Below, piece after piece: positions 43,337-51,282 of a DNA stretch of 64,000 nucleotides (its first letter is position 1; the number at the start of each line of letters is the position of its first letter). Below the pieces are notes generated by a model, which worked only from the letters and a program-made list of their open reading frames with translations, did no database searches and was not told the origin of the DNA. The DNA is from JAHRAW01 sp965243285 (GTDB lineage Bacteria > Pseudomonadota > Gammaproteobacteria > Arenicellales > Poriferihabitantaceae): the NCBI GenBank assembly GCA_965243285.1, contig OZ251537.1, positions 1,488,001-1,552,000 of the forward strand, given 5' to 3'. The position numbers and the translations under genes are program-made.

Positions 43337-44512
43337 ATGAAATTCGTTGACCAAGCTACCATTCGCGTGCTCGGCGGCGCCGGCGGCGATGGTTGCCTGA
43401 GTTTTCTGCGCGAAAAACACCGCCCTAAGGGCGGCCCGGATGGCGGCGATGGCGGCACTGGCGGCAGCGTTTATTTTGTCGCCGATAGCGGCCTCAACAC
43501 CCTGGCGGATTTTCGCTATACCCGACTTTTTCGCGCCGGCAATGGCGGCGGCGGCGCCGGGCGCGACCGTTTCGGCGGCGGCGGCGCGGATTTAACCGTG
43601 CGCACGCCGGCGGGCACCGTGGTCACCGACGCCCACAGCGCCGAATTGATCGGCGATGTGACCGCCGCCGGGGCGCCGTTGCTGGTGGCGCGCGGCGGCC
43701 TCGGCGGGCGTGGCAATGCGCGCTTCAAATCCAGCGTCAATCAAACGCCGCGCAAAACCACCGCCGGCCAGCCCGGCGATGAGCGCCACCTCAAACTGGA
43801 GCTCAAAGTGCTGGCCGATGTCGGCTTGCTCGGGCTGCCGAACGCCGGCAAATCCACCTTGTTGAATCGCATCTCCCAGGCTCGCGCCAAAGTCGCCGAC
43901 TACCCCTTCACCACCTTGCACCCGCAGCTGGGGGTGGTCGATGTCGGCGCCGCCAATGGCTTTGTGGTGGCCGATATTCCGGGCTTGATCGAAGGCGCGG
44001 CGCGCGGCGTCGGCCTCGGCGTACGGTTTTTGCAGCACTTGGCGCGCAACCGCATTTTGCTGCATGTGGTGGATATTTCGCTCGGCGCGGCCGACGGCGC
44101 GCTCGCGCTGCAACGCGCGGCGGCGGAAATCGAGGGCGAACTAGCCGCCTATGACGCGGATTTAATGAACAAAGAACGCTGGCTGGCGCTGAATAAAACC
44201 GACCTAATCAGCGCCGACGAGGTGGCTCGCCTAACCCGAGAACTGGCCGCCATGCGCGGCGATTCGGCGCCCATTTATGCGCTATCGGCGGCCACCGGCG
44301 CCGGCTGCAAAACGCTGGTGGACGATTTAATGAAGCGCTTGCTGCAGATGGATGAGCCGGTCGATGCGCCGCTCGATGCGCCGGGCGATTCTGCGGATAA
44401 ACATCCCACTAACGCGCCTCACTTAAATGCGCCTACCGATGATCGCGTAGACAATCGCCGCCGCGATGACTCCCCCATCGCGCGGCAAAAAATCATCGCT
44501 TCCAAATGTTAG
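43337..44512 (+). CDS. obgE: GTPase ObgE/CgtA
   Basis: Ribosome-associated GTPase involved in large-subunit assembly and stress signalling. The 391-residue protein has the glycine-rich Obg fold (FVDQATIRVLGGAGGDGCLSFLREK, GGPDGGDGG), the GTPase motifs GLPNAGKSTLLN (G1), DIPGLIEGA (G3) and NKTDL (G4), and RGVGLGVRFLQHLARNRILLHVVD. The last 50 residues are low complexity with Asp/Pro/Ala repeats (VDAPLDAPGDS). The final codons RQKIIASKC correspond at DNA level to the start region of proB 180 bases further on, so the native C-terminus was probably replaced or extended by a duplication. Confidence 0.95.
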   Translation: MKFVDQATIRVLGGAGGDGCLSFLREKHRPKGGPDGGDGGTGGSVYFVADSGLNTLADFRYTRLFRAGNGGGGAGRDRFGGGGADLTVRTPAGTVVTDAHSAELIGDVTAAGAPLLVARGGLGGRGNARFKSSVNQTPRKTTAGQPGDERHLKLELKVLADVGLLGLPNAGKSTLLNRISQARAKVADYPFTTLHPQLGVVDVGAANGFVVADIPGLIEGAARGVGLGVRFLQHLARNRILLHVVDISLGAADGALALQRAAAEIEGELAAYDADLMNKERWLALNKTDLISADEVARLTRELAAMRGDSAPIYALSAATGAGCKTLVDDLMKRLLQMDEPVDAPLDAPGDSADKHPTNAPHLNAPTDDRVDNRRRDDSPIARQKIIASKC

Positions 44513-44688
44513 TAGCGGTGGATACGCCAACCGAATCTGCGGCGACACATTTACTTACAACATGCGCATTTAAATGAGTATGTACATGATTTAAGTATGT
44601 ACATTAATGAGCACCTCGATAATCATCGCGCCGAAAACCGCGGCCGATAACCCCGCATGAGCGACCGCCAAAAAATCATCGATTCCAA
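44482..44688 (+). repeat. Duplicated proB start segment at the obgE end
   Basis: About 45 bases at the end of obgE (up to 44506) align with the start region of proB (up to 44688). The best part is CAAAAAATCATCGCTTCCAA against CAAAAAATCATCGATTCCAA, one difference in 20, and the bases before it also align. The two copies are about 180 bases apart. Confidence 0.75.
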
Positions 44689-45778
44689 GCGCTGGGTGGT
44701 CAAGGTCGGCACCTCGTTGTTGACCGACGCCCACGCCGGGCTGAATCGCGCCGCCATCGCCGCCCTGGCGGCGCAAATGGCGACCTTAAAGCGCGGCGGC
44801 ATGGATATTGTGCTGGTGTCCTCTGGCAGCATCGTCGAAGGCATGCAGCGCATGGGCTGGAAGCAGCGCCCAGCGCAGCTCGACCGCATTCAAGCGGCCG
44901 CGGCGGTGGGGCAAATCGGGCTGGCGCAGTGCTATGAATCGGCCTTCAAAGAACTCGGCGTGATGGTCGGCCAAGTGTTGCTCACCCACGCCGACCTCGC
45001 CGACCGCGTGCGCTACTTAAACGCCCGCAACACCCTGCGCGCCTTGTTGGCGCTCGGCGTCATCCCTATCGTCAACGAAAATGATGCGGTGGTGAATGAT
45101 GAAATTTTGTTCGGCGACAACGATACCTTGGCGGCGTTGGTGGCCAATTTGGTGGAGGCCGAAGTGCTGGCCATCCTCACCGACCGCGCCGGGCTATATA
45201 GTCGCGACCCGCAGCAACATAGCGATGCCGAGTTGATCGCCTGGGGGCGCGCCGATGACCCGAATTTGATGGCGCGCGCCGGCGGCGCCGGGGCGCTCGG
45301 TCGCGGCGGCATGCGCACCAAAGTACAAGCGGCGCAAAAAGCCGCCCGCTCCGGCGCCGCCACCGTCATCGCCGATGGTCGCGACCCGCAAACCCTGTTG
45401 CGGCTGCGCGCCGGGGAGGCGGTGGGCACCTGGCTTGCCCCCGGCACCGGGCGGCTGGCGGCGCGCAAGCAATGGCTGGCCGGCCAACTGCGCGGCAACG
45501 GCGAAGTGGCGTTAGATGATGGCGCGGTGCGCGTGTTGCGCGAAGCCGGCAAAAGTTTGCTGCCCATCGGCGTCACCGCCGTATGCGGCGCGTTTCGGCG
45601 CGGCGACATCATCACTTGCGTAACTGGGCGCGGCCAGGAAGTGGCGCGCGGGCTGTGCAACTACAACGCCGAAGACGCGGCGCGCATCGCCGGCCAACCG
45701 AGCGCGCGGATAAAATCCATTTTGGGGTATGCCTACGAGGAAGAACTCATCCACCGCGACAACATTGCGCTAACTTGA
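44657..45778 (+). CDS. proB: Glutamate 5-kinase
   Basis: First enzyme of proline synthesis: it phosphorylates glutamate with ATP. The 373-residue protein has the amino-acid kinase domain (RWVVKVGTSLLTD, VLVSSGSIVEGMQRMGW, PIVNENDAVVNDEILFGDNDTLAALVANL, LLTDRAGLY-like ILTDRAGLYSRDP, GRGGMRTKVQAAQKA) and a C-terminal PUA domain from about residue 280 (DDGAVRVLREAGKSLLPIGVTAV). Gene order obgE-proB is conserved in gammaproteobacteria. Confidence 0.96.
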   Translation: MSDRQKIIDSKRWVVKVGTSLLTDAHAGLNRAAIAALAAQMATLKRGGMDIVLVSSGSIVEGMQRMGWKQRPAQLDRIQAAAAVGQIGLAQCYESAFKELGVMVGQVLLTHADLADRVRYLNARNTLRALLALGVIPIVNENDAVVNDEILFGDNDTLAALVANLVEAEVLAILTDRAGLYSRDPQQHSDAELIAWGRADDPNLMARAGGAGALGRGGMRTKVQAAQKAARSGAATVIADGRDPQTLLRLRAGEAVGTWLAPGTGRLAARKQWLAGQLRGNGEVALDDGAVRVLREAGKSLLPIGVTAVCGAFRRGDIITCVTGRGQEVARGLCNYNAEDAARIAGQPSARIKSILGYAYEEELIHRDNIALT

Positions 45779-45835
45779 AACGCGCCAAGCGCCGCGCTGG
45801 CATCGCCATGTTTTGATGCCATATTGTAGGCGGCA

Positions 45836-45876
45836 CCTATCGATTAAGCCTATCGATTAAGCCTATCGATCAAGCA
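45836..45876. repeat. 14-bp tandem repeat between proB and rpsT
   Basis: Three copies of CCTATCGATTAAG(C) lie in the spacer between the convergent ends of proB and rpsT. A second stretch of ACCGACATCAA/ACATCGACATG-like units follows at 45899-45972. The gap holds no gene. Confidence 0.85.
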
Positions 45877-45977
45877 TCCATTCGCCGCGCAAAAAAACCA
45901 ACATCGACATGTACATCGACATACCAATCAAAAAAACCGACATCAAACCGACATGTATACCAACCATCAAACCGACT

Positions 45978-46244
45978 CTAAGACGCGATGGCTCTCAGTC
46001 GATTATTGAGGCGTTTTTTCAAGCGCGCGGCGCGGTTTTTATGGTGCAGGCCTTTGGAGGCGGCGCGGTCGATGCTGGAAGTGGCATTGCGGCACGCGGC
46101 GCTGGCTGCATCGTGTTTTTTTTCACCCACCAGTTTTAGGAATTTTTTGATGGAGGTGCGCAGCGCCGAGCGCTGGCTCATGTTGCGGGCGCGACGGTTG
46201 ATGTTTTGTCGCGCGCGTTTTCGAGCTTGGGTTGAATTGGCCAC
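45978..46244 (-). CDS. rpsT: 30S ribosomal protein S20
   Basis: An 88-residue S20: MANSTQARKRARQNINRRARNMSQRSALRTSIKKF, then helical DAASAACRNATSSIDRAASKGLHHKNRAARLKKRLNNRL. It binds 16S rRNA in the small subunit. Divergent from murJ, as in many gammaproteobacteria. Confidence 0.97.
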   Translation of the reverse strand: MANSTQARKRARQNINRRARNMSQRSALRTSIKKFLKLVGEKKHDAASAACRNATSSIDRAASKGLHHKNRAARLKKRLNNRLRAIAS

Positions 46245-46351
46245 AATTATTCCTCAGAACGGGATTCCTCGCAGCGGCATGCGCCGCAGGTCGGTCGTAA
46301 ACGGCGCGCGATTATGGCTAGGCTGCGGTTAAAAGTCAAGCGCTGACGGCG

Positions 46352-48034
46352 ATGTCGAAGCAACTGCTCAAAGCCACCTCCACCATCGGCGCGATGACCT
46401 TATTGTCGCGCTTAAGCGGCTTGTTGCGCGATGTGGTGTTCGCCCACCTGCTCGGCGATCGCGCCGCGGCCGATGTTTTTTTCGTGGCCTTTCGCATCCC
46501 CAATTTTTTCCGTCGCATTTCCGGGGAGGGCGCGTTTGCGGCCGCCTTTGTGCCGGTTTTCACCGACTATCGCTTGTTCAAAAGCAGCGATGATAACGGC
46601 CGTTTTTTGCAGTTGCTGCTGGGGCGCTTTGGGCTGATTTTGTTGCTGGCCTCGGCGCTCGGCGTGGTCGCGGCGCCGGCGCTGGTGGCCGCCATCGCGC
46701 CGGGCTTTCTACAACACCCCGAGCGCTTTGAGTTGGCGGTCAGCGTCACTCGCCTCACCTTTCCGTATGTATTTTTTATTTCGCTGGTGGCGCTAGCGGC
46801 CGCCATGCTGAACACTTGCGGGCGATTCGCGGCCCCGGCGGCGACGCCGATGTTGCTGAATGTCTGCCTGATAGCGGCGGCGTTGGTGCTGGCGCCGCAC
46901 TTTTCCCAGCCAGCGGTGGCCTTGGGGGTCGGCGTGCTGCTGGCCGGGGTGGCGCAGTTGGCCTTCCAAATCCCCTTTTTGCGGCGCGAAAAACTCACCA
47001 TCCGCCCGCGCCTCAGCGCAAAATCGGGCGATGCGGTGGCCATGGCCGGGGTGCGTCAAGTGTTTCGGCTGACCGTGCCGGCGCTGTTCGGCGTCTCCGT
47101 GGCCCAGGTTAATGTGCTGATAAACACGCTGCTGGCGTCGTTTCTGGCCACCGGCAGCATTTCATGGTTGTATTATTCCGACCGTTTGATGGAATTTCCG
47201 GTGGGCGTGTTCGGCCTCGCCTTAAGTACCGCGATTTTGCCGAATCTGGCGCGCCAGCAGGCCGAATCAGCCACCGAAGCATTCTCCAAAACCGTGGATT
47301 GGGCGGCGCGTTGGGTGTGCCTGATTTGCATTCCGGCCTCGGTCGGGCTGATGGCGTTGGCGACGCCGATGATAGCCAGCATTTATTTTCACGGGGATTT
47401 CAGCGAACACGGCGTGCGTATGGCGGCCGCCAGTTTGGTGGCCTTTGCGTGTGGGCTGTGCGCCATCGTGCTGGTGAAAATTTTCGCGCCCGGCTTTTAT
47501 GCCCGCAAGGACACCACAACCCCGGTGCGCATCGGCATGCTCGCCATGGCCGCCAACATCGCCTTCAGTCTGGCGCTGGTATACCCGCTACAACATGTCG
47601 GCTTGGCGCTGGCGACCTCGCTGGCGGCCTTTGTAAACGCCGCTTTGTTAGGGATAGCGCTGAAAAAATCCGGGGCCTATGTACCGCAGCCGGGGTGGGG
47701 CGGGTTTTTGCTTAAAGTGTGCCTGGCGGCGGCCGGCATGGGGCTTTTGCTGATATCAGGTAGCGGCGAGAGCGCCGACTGGTTGGCCATGGGGCGGTGG
47801 CGACGGGTGGCCATGTTGTTGCTGTGGATTGGGCTGGGCGGCGGGGTTTATTTCGCCGCCTTGGCCGCCATGGGGCTGCGACCGCGCGCCATGCGGTTAG
47901 CCGAGGTGCCGCCGAATCATGGGCAAGCGGCGGCCGAATCCGCCGAATCCACCAAATCCGCCGAATCCACCAAATCCGCCGAATCCGCCGAATCCGCCAA
48001 AACCCCGCCGACACCCGGCCACCGTCCATCTTGA
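46352..48034 (+). CDS. murJ: Lipid II flippase MurJ
   Basis: A 560-residue MOP-superfamily membrane protein that flips the peptidoglycan precursor lipid II to the periplasmic side. Signatures are the start STIGAMTLLSRLSGLLRDVVFAHLLG, ADVFFVAFRIPNFFRRISGEGAFAAAFVPVF, SWLYYSDRLMEFPVGVFGLALSTAILP, and HGDFSEHGVRMAAASL then KIFAPGFYARKDTTTPV. About 14 hydrophobic segments are visible. The last 45 residues are a hydrophilic tail with repeated ESTKSA/ESAESA units encoded by 9-base tandem repeats (47937-48000); the family ends shortly after the last membrane segment. Confidence 0.95.
   Translation: MSKQLLKATSTIGAMTLLSRLSGLLRDVVFAHLLGDRAAADVFFVAFRIPNFFRRISGEGAFAAAFVPVFTDYRLFKSSDDNGRFLQLLLGRFGLILLLASALGVVAAPALVAAIAPGFLQHPERFELAVSVTRLTFPYVFFISLVALAAAMLNTCGRFAAPAATPMLLNVCLIAAALVLAPHFSQPAVALGVGVLLAGVAQLAFQIPFLRREKLTIRPRLSAKSGDAVAMAGVRQVFRLTVPALFGVSVAQVNVLINTLLASFLATGSISWLYYSDRLMEFPVGVFGLALSTAILPNLARQQAESATEAFSKTVDWAARWVCLICIPASVGLMALATPMIASIYFHGDFSEHGVRMAAASLVAFACGLCAIVLVKIFAPGFYARKDTTTPVRIGMLAMAANIAFSLALVYPLQHVGLALATSLAAFVNAALLGIALKKSGAYVPQPGWGGFLLKVCLAAAGMGLLLISGSGESADWLAMGRWRRVAMLLLWIGLGGGVYFAALAAMGLRPRAMRLAEVPPNHGQAAAESAESTKSAESTKSAESAESAKTPPTPGHRPS
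47937..48003. repeat. 9-bp tandem repeat in the murJ tail
   Basis: Seven imperfect copies of a 9-base unit GAATCCGCC/AAATCCACC encode the Ser/Ala/Glu/Lys-rich tail of MurJ. In another frame the same bases give an NPP repeat. Copy-number changes would keep the frame. Confidence 0.92.
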
Positions 48035-48107
48035 TGCAAAACCGCGGCGTAGATTCCAAACCATTCCATACCCCGCGCACCATGGGATTGACGCCCCCCA
48101 CTTTGCG

Positions 48108-49139
48108 ATGAAACTGCTGCGCTCCATCACCTCGCCGCACCTGCCGGCCGGCGGTTGCGCGCTCACCATCGGCAATTTCGATGCGGTGCATATCGGGCAT
48201 CGCAAAATATTGGCGCTGCTGACCGCCCAAGCCGGCCGCCTCGGCTTACCTGCGGTGGTGATGACCTTCGACCCGCACCCGCAAGAGTATTTTCGCGCTG
48301 ATTCCCCGGCCGCGAGATTGAGCACCACCGCGACGCGTTTTTTCGCCCTGCGCGAATGCGGTATTGATGTGATGTTGAGTTTGCGCTTCGCGCGCGGTTT
48401 GGCGCAAACCAGCGCCGAGGATTTCATTCGCCATTATTTGGTCGAGCGCTTGGCCATCAAATATCTGCTCATCGGCGATGATTTCCGCTTCGGCGCGCGC
48501 CGTAGGGGGGATTTTTCCATGCTGCGCCAAGCGGCGCCGCAGTATGGCTACCGGGTGGAATTATTTGACACCATGAAGCGCCGCGATAATCGCGTGAGCA
48601 GCACTTGGATTCGCGAACTGCTCGGCAGCGGCGATTTGGCGCGTGCGGCGGCGCTACTGGGGCGGCGCTATGCCCATGTGGGGCGGGTGGTGCACGGCGA
48701 AAAACGCGGCCGCCGGTGGGGTTTCCCCACCATCAATCTCGCTCTGCGCCGCCGCCCGGCATTAGGCGGCATATTCGCGGTGCGGGTGTTCGGTTTGACC
48801 GGCGATGCGGGCGATGCGCTGGCCGGGGTGGCCAGCATCGGCACGCGTCCCACCGTGGAGTCCACCGTCGGCGGCGCCAAAAATGTGCTCGAAGTGCACC
48901 TATTCGATTACCATGGCGATGCGTACGGCAAACGTGTGTGCGTCGAGTTCATCGAAAAAATCCGCGCCGAAGAAAAATTCGCCACCTATGATGCGTTGAT
49001 CAAACAAATCGAACAAGATGCGCGCCTAGCCAAAGGAATCATCGAAAAACACGCCATGTATGCGCCCGACAATCATGCCCGGCGCGACAATGGGGCTGGC
49101 AATATGGCCGTCGATTCGGCCTCTCATGGTGGCGGGTGA
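48108..49139 (+). CDS. ribF: Bifunctional riboflavin kinase / FAD synthetase
   Basis: RibF turns riboflavin into FMN and then FAD. The adenylyltransferase domain shows TIGNFDAVHIGHRKILALL with the HIGH motif, VVMTFDPHPQEYF, and LIGDDFRFGARRRGDF with VSSTWIRELL. The flavokinase domain shows GRVVHGEKRGRRWGFPTINL with the PTxN motif, then GVASIGTRPTV and EFIEKIRAEEKF. ATG 48108 (MKLLRSITSP) is right; the open frame further upstream only translates the murJ tail repeat as NPP. A low-complexity tail of about 25 residues ends the 343-residue protein. ileS, which normally follows, is absent. Confidence 0.95.
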   Translation: MKLLRSITSPHLPAGGCALTIGNFDAVHIGHRKILALLTAQAGRLGLPAVVMTFDPHPQEYFRADSPAARLSTTATRFFALRECGIDVMLSLRFARGLAQTSAEDFIRHYLVERLAIKYLLIGDDFRFGARRRGDFSMLRQAAPQYGYRVELFDTMKRRDNRVSSTWIRELLGSGDLARAAALLGRRYAHVGRVVHGEKRGRRWGFPTINLALRRRPALGGIFAVRVFGLTGDAGDALAGVASIGTRPTVESTVGGAKNVLEVHLFDYHGDAYGKRVCVEFIEKIRAEEKFATYDALIKQIEQDARLAKGIIEKHAMYAPDNHARRDNGAGNMAVDSASHGGG

Positions 49140-49239
49140 CGGCTCCAAAATCAGCCCAATCGGCGCTCGAATCAGCCCGAATCGCCGCCCAAATCAGCCG
49201 AATCGCCGGCCAAAATCAGCCGAATCGCCGGCCAAATCC
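49140..49239. repeat. Degenerate repeats between ribF and lspA
   Basis: About four copies of a 20-base unit like AATCAGCCGAATCGCCGGCC fill this 100-base gap. In many gammaproteobacteria the ileS gene occupies this place; no trace of it is visible. Confidence 0.85.
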
Positions 49240-49773
49240 ATGTCCAAAGCACCTCAATCGAGCCTTAAATCAGGCCATTCATCGCCGGCCAAATCGCCGT
49301 CCAAATCCCTCGCCTATCTGGCGTTGGCGGCGGCGCTGGTGGTCGTGGATTTCAGCGCCAAACTGCTGGCCTATGAGTATTTGTCGGCGCGCAGCATGGA
49401 TATTTTGCCGATTTTCAAACTGGCGCTGGTGTTCAATCGCGGCGCCGCGTTTGGTTTCTTAAGCGATGCCGGCGGCTGGCAGCATGGTTTTTTCATCGCC
49501 GTGGCGGTGGTGGTGTCGGTGGCGCTGGCAGGCTGGCTGTGGCGGGACGGCGGCCGCAATGCGCTGTTGTGCTGCGCGCTGGCGTTAGTGTTGGCCGGCG
49601 CGGTGGGCAATCTCATCGATAGGGTGAGCTATGGTTTTGTGATTGATTTCATCGTGCTGCACTATGGCGGCTGGTATTTTCCGGCCTTCAATTTAGCCGA
49701 CGCCGCCATTTCCATCGGCGCGGTGTTGCTGGTTATCGATAATTTTCGGCCGCGTCGCGGTAGGCGGTCATAA
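49240..49773 (+). CDS. lspA: Lipoprotein signal peptidase (signal peptidase II)
   Basis: LspA cleaves prolipoprotein signal peptides in the inner membrane, for example that of the LptM lipoprotein in this window. The 177-residue protein has four membrane segments. The catalytic aspartates are in VGNLIDRVSYGFVIDFI and FNLADAAISIGA; the upstream family motif is FNRGAAFGFL. ATG 49240 gives a polar Ser/Lys-rich leader of about 23 residues; longer in-frame starts only translate the repeat region. Confidence 0.95.
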   Translation: MSKAPQSSLKSGHSSPAKSPSKSLAYLALAAALVVVDFSAKLLAYEYLSARSMDILPIFKLALVFNRGAAFGFLSDAGGWQHGFFIAVAVVVSVALAGWLWRDGGRNALLCCALALVLAGAVGNLIDRVSYGFVIDFIVLHYGGWYFPAFNLADAAISIGAVLLVIDNFRPRRGRRS

Positions 49774-49823
49774 GCCGGCAGCATAAGCCGGCCAATTAGC
49801 ATTCATCGAATCGTCAAGTGAGC

Positions 49824-50780
49824 ATGCAAGTAAATCACTCAACCAAACCCCAAGCGTCTATGCAAGTGACGCTGGCCAATCCGCGTGGATTTTGCGCCGG
49901 CGTCGAGCGCGCCATCGAAATCGTCGAGCGCGCGTTGGAAAAATTCGGGGCGCCGATTTATGTGCGCCATCAGGTGGTGCATAACCGCTCCGTGGTGGCC
50001 GATTTGCGCGAAAAAGGCGCGGTTTTTGTCGATGATTTGGATGAAATTCCGCCCCAATCCATCATCATATTCAGCGCCCACGGCGTCTCGCAAGCGGTGC
50101 GGCGAGCGGCGGCGCAGCGCGGCTTGACCATCTTCGATGCCACCTGCCCGCTGGTGACCAAAGTCCATGCCGAGGTCGCCCAATACCGCAAATTGGGGCT
50201 GGAAATCATCCTCATCGGCCACGCCGGCCACCCCGAAGTGGAGGGCACCATGGGGCAGTGCGCCGGCGGCGTGCAGCTGGTCGAAAATGTCGATGATGTC
50301 GCCAATTTACAGGTGCGCGCCGCGGAAAAATTGGCCTTTGTTAGCCAAACCACGCTGTCCATGGACGATACCGCGGTCATCATCGATGCCCTCAAACAGC
50401 GCTTCCCCGGCATTCGCGGGCCGCGCCAGGATGACATCTGTTACGCCACCCAAAACCGCCAAGACGCGGTCAAACAATTAGCCCGCCAGTGCCAGGTGGT
50501 GTTCGTGGTCGGCTCGCCCAATAGTTCCAACTCCAACCGCTTGCGCGAGGTCGCCCAACTGCAAGGCGCGGCGGCTTATTTGGTGGACGGCGCGGCCGAC
50601 ATTCAGCCGCAATGGGTGGCCGGCAAAACCCGCATCGGCATCACCGCCGGGGCCTCGGCGCCCGAAGCGTTGGTGGCCGAAGTCATCGCCGGCTTAGGCC
50701 TAGCGCCTGACCGGGTGGTCAATTTGGCCGGCCCGGCGGAGAATATCGTGTTCTCGCTGCCGCCGCAGTTGCGGAAGTGA
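49824..50780 (+). CDS. ispH: 4-hydroxy-3-methylbut-2-enyl diphosphate reductase
   Basis: Last enzyme of the MEP isoprenoid pathway, with an oxygen-sensitive iron-sulfur cluster. The three cluster cysteines are in NPRGFCAGVERAIEIV, FDATCPLVTKVH and DDICYATQNRQ. Active-site histidines occur in VVHNR and LIGHAGHPEVEGTMGQ. Further signatures are FSAHGVSQAVR, GSPNSSNSNRLREV, and GITAGASAPE. The family starts at MQVTLANPRGFC (ATG 49860). The frame also has ATG 49824, which begins with the same ATGCAAGT bases and probably arose by duplication; either could serve. fkpB, usually between lspA and ispH, is missing. Confidence 0.94.
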   Translation: MQVNHSTKPQASMQVTLANPRGFCAGVERAIEIVERALEKFGAPIYVRHQVVHNRSVVADLREKGAVFVDDLDEIPPQSIIIFSAHGVSQAVRRAAAQRGLTIFDATCPLVTKVHAEVAQYRKLGLEIILIGHAGHPEVEGTMGQCAGGVQLVENVDDVANLQVRAAEKLAFVSQTTLSMDDTAVIIDALKQRFPGIRGPRQDDICYATQNRQDAVKQLARQCQVVFVVGSPNSSNSNRLREVAQLQGAAAYLVDGAADIQPQWVAGKTRIGITAGASAPEALVAEVIAGLGLAPDRVVNLAGPAENIVFSLPPQLRK

Positions 50781-50925
50781 TGCGCCAGCGCCGTTGCGGC
50801 AATAACGTGTCGGTGTAGTTGCGGCAATAACGCAGGCACGGCGGCCTAGGCCGTATAATTCGCGGTGGTTAGTTTGTTGCGATTTGCCGCATTTTTCCGT
50901 TATTTCCCCCTTTTGTCGCCCATTT

Positions 50926-51001
<76 letters not shown>

Positions 51002-51017
51002 TTTTTAGGGTTGTTTT

Positions 51018-51212
<195 letters not shown>

Positions 51213-51282
51213 TTATAAATGTTATAACGTTGCTTTCATTTTTCTTGCAAAGTTCCACTTTAAACTTCACACAGGAGGAATC

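Noticed and set aside
47919..48107. N-terminal extension of RibF with a run of NPP repeats
   Set aside because: This is the murJ tail repeat read in another frame. The conserved RibF start is ATG 48108.
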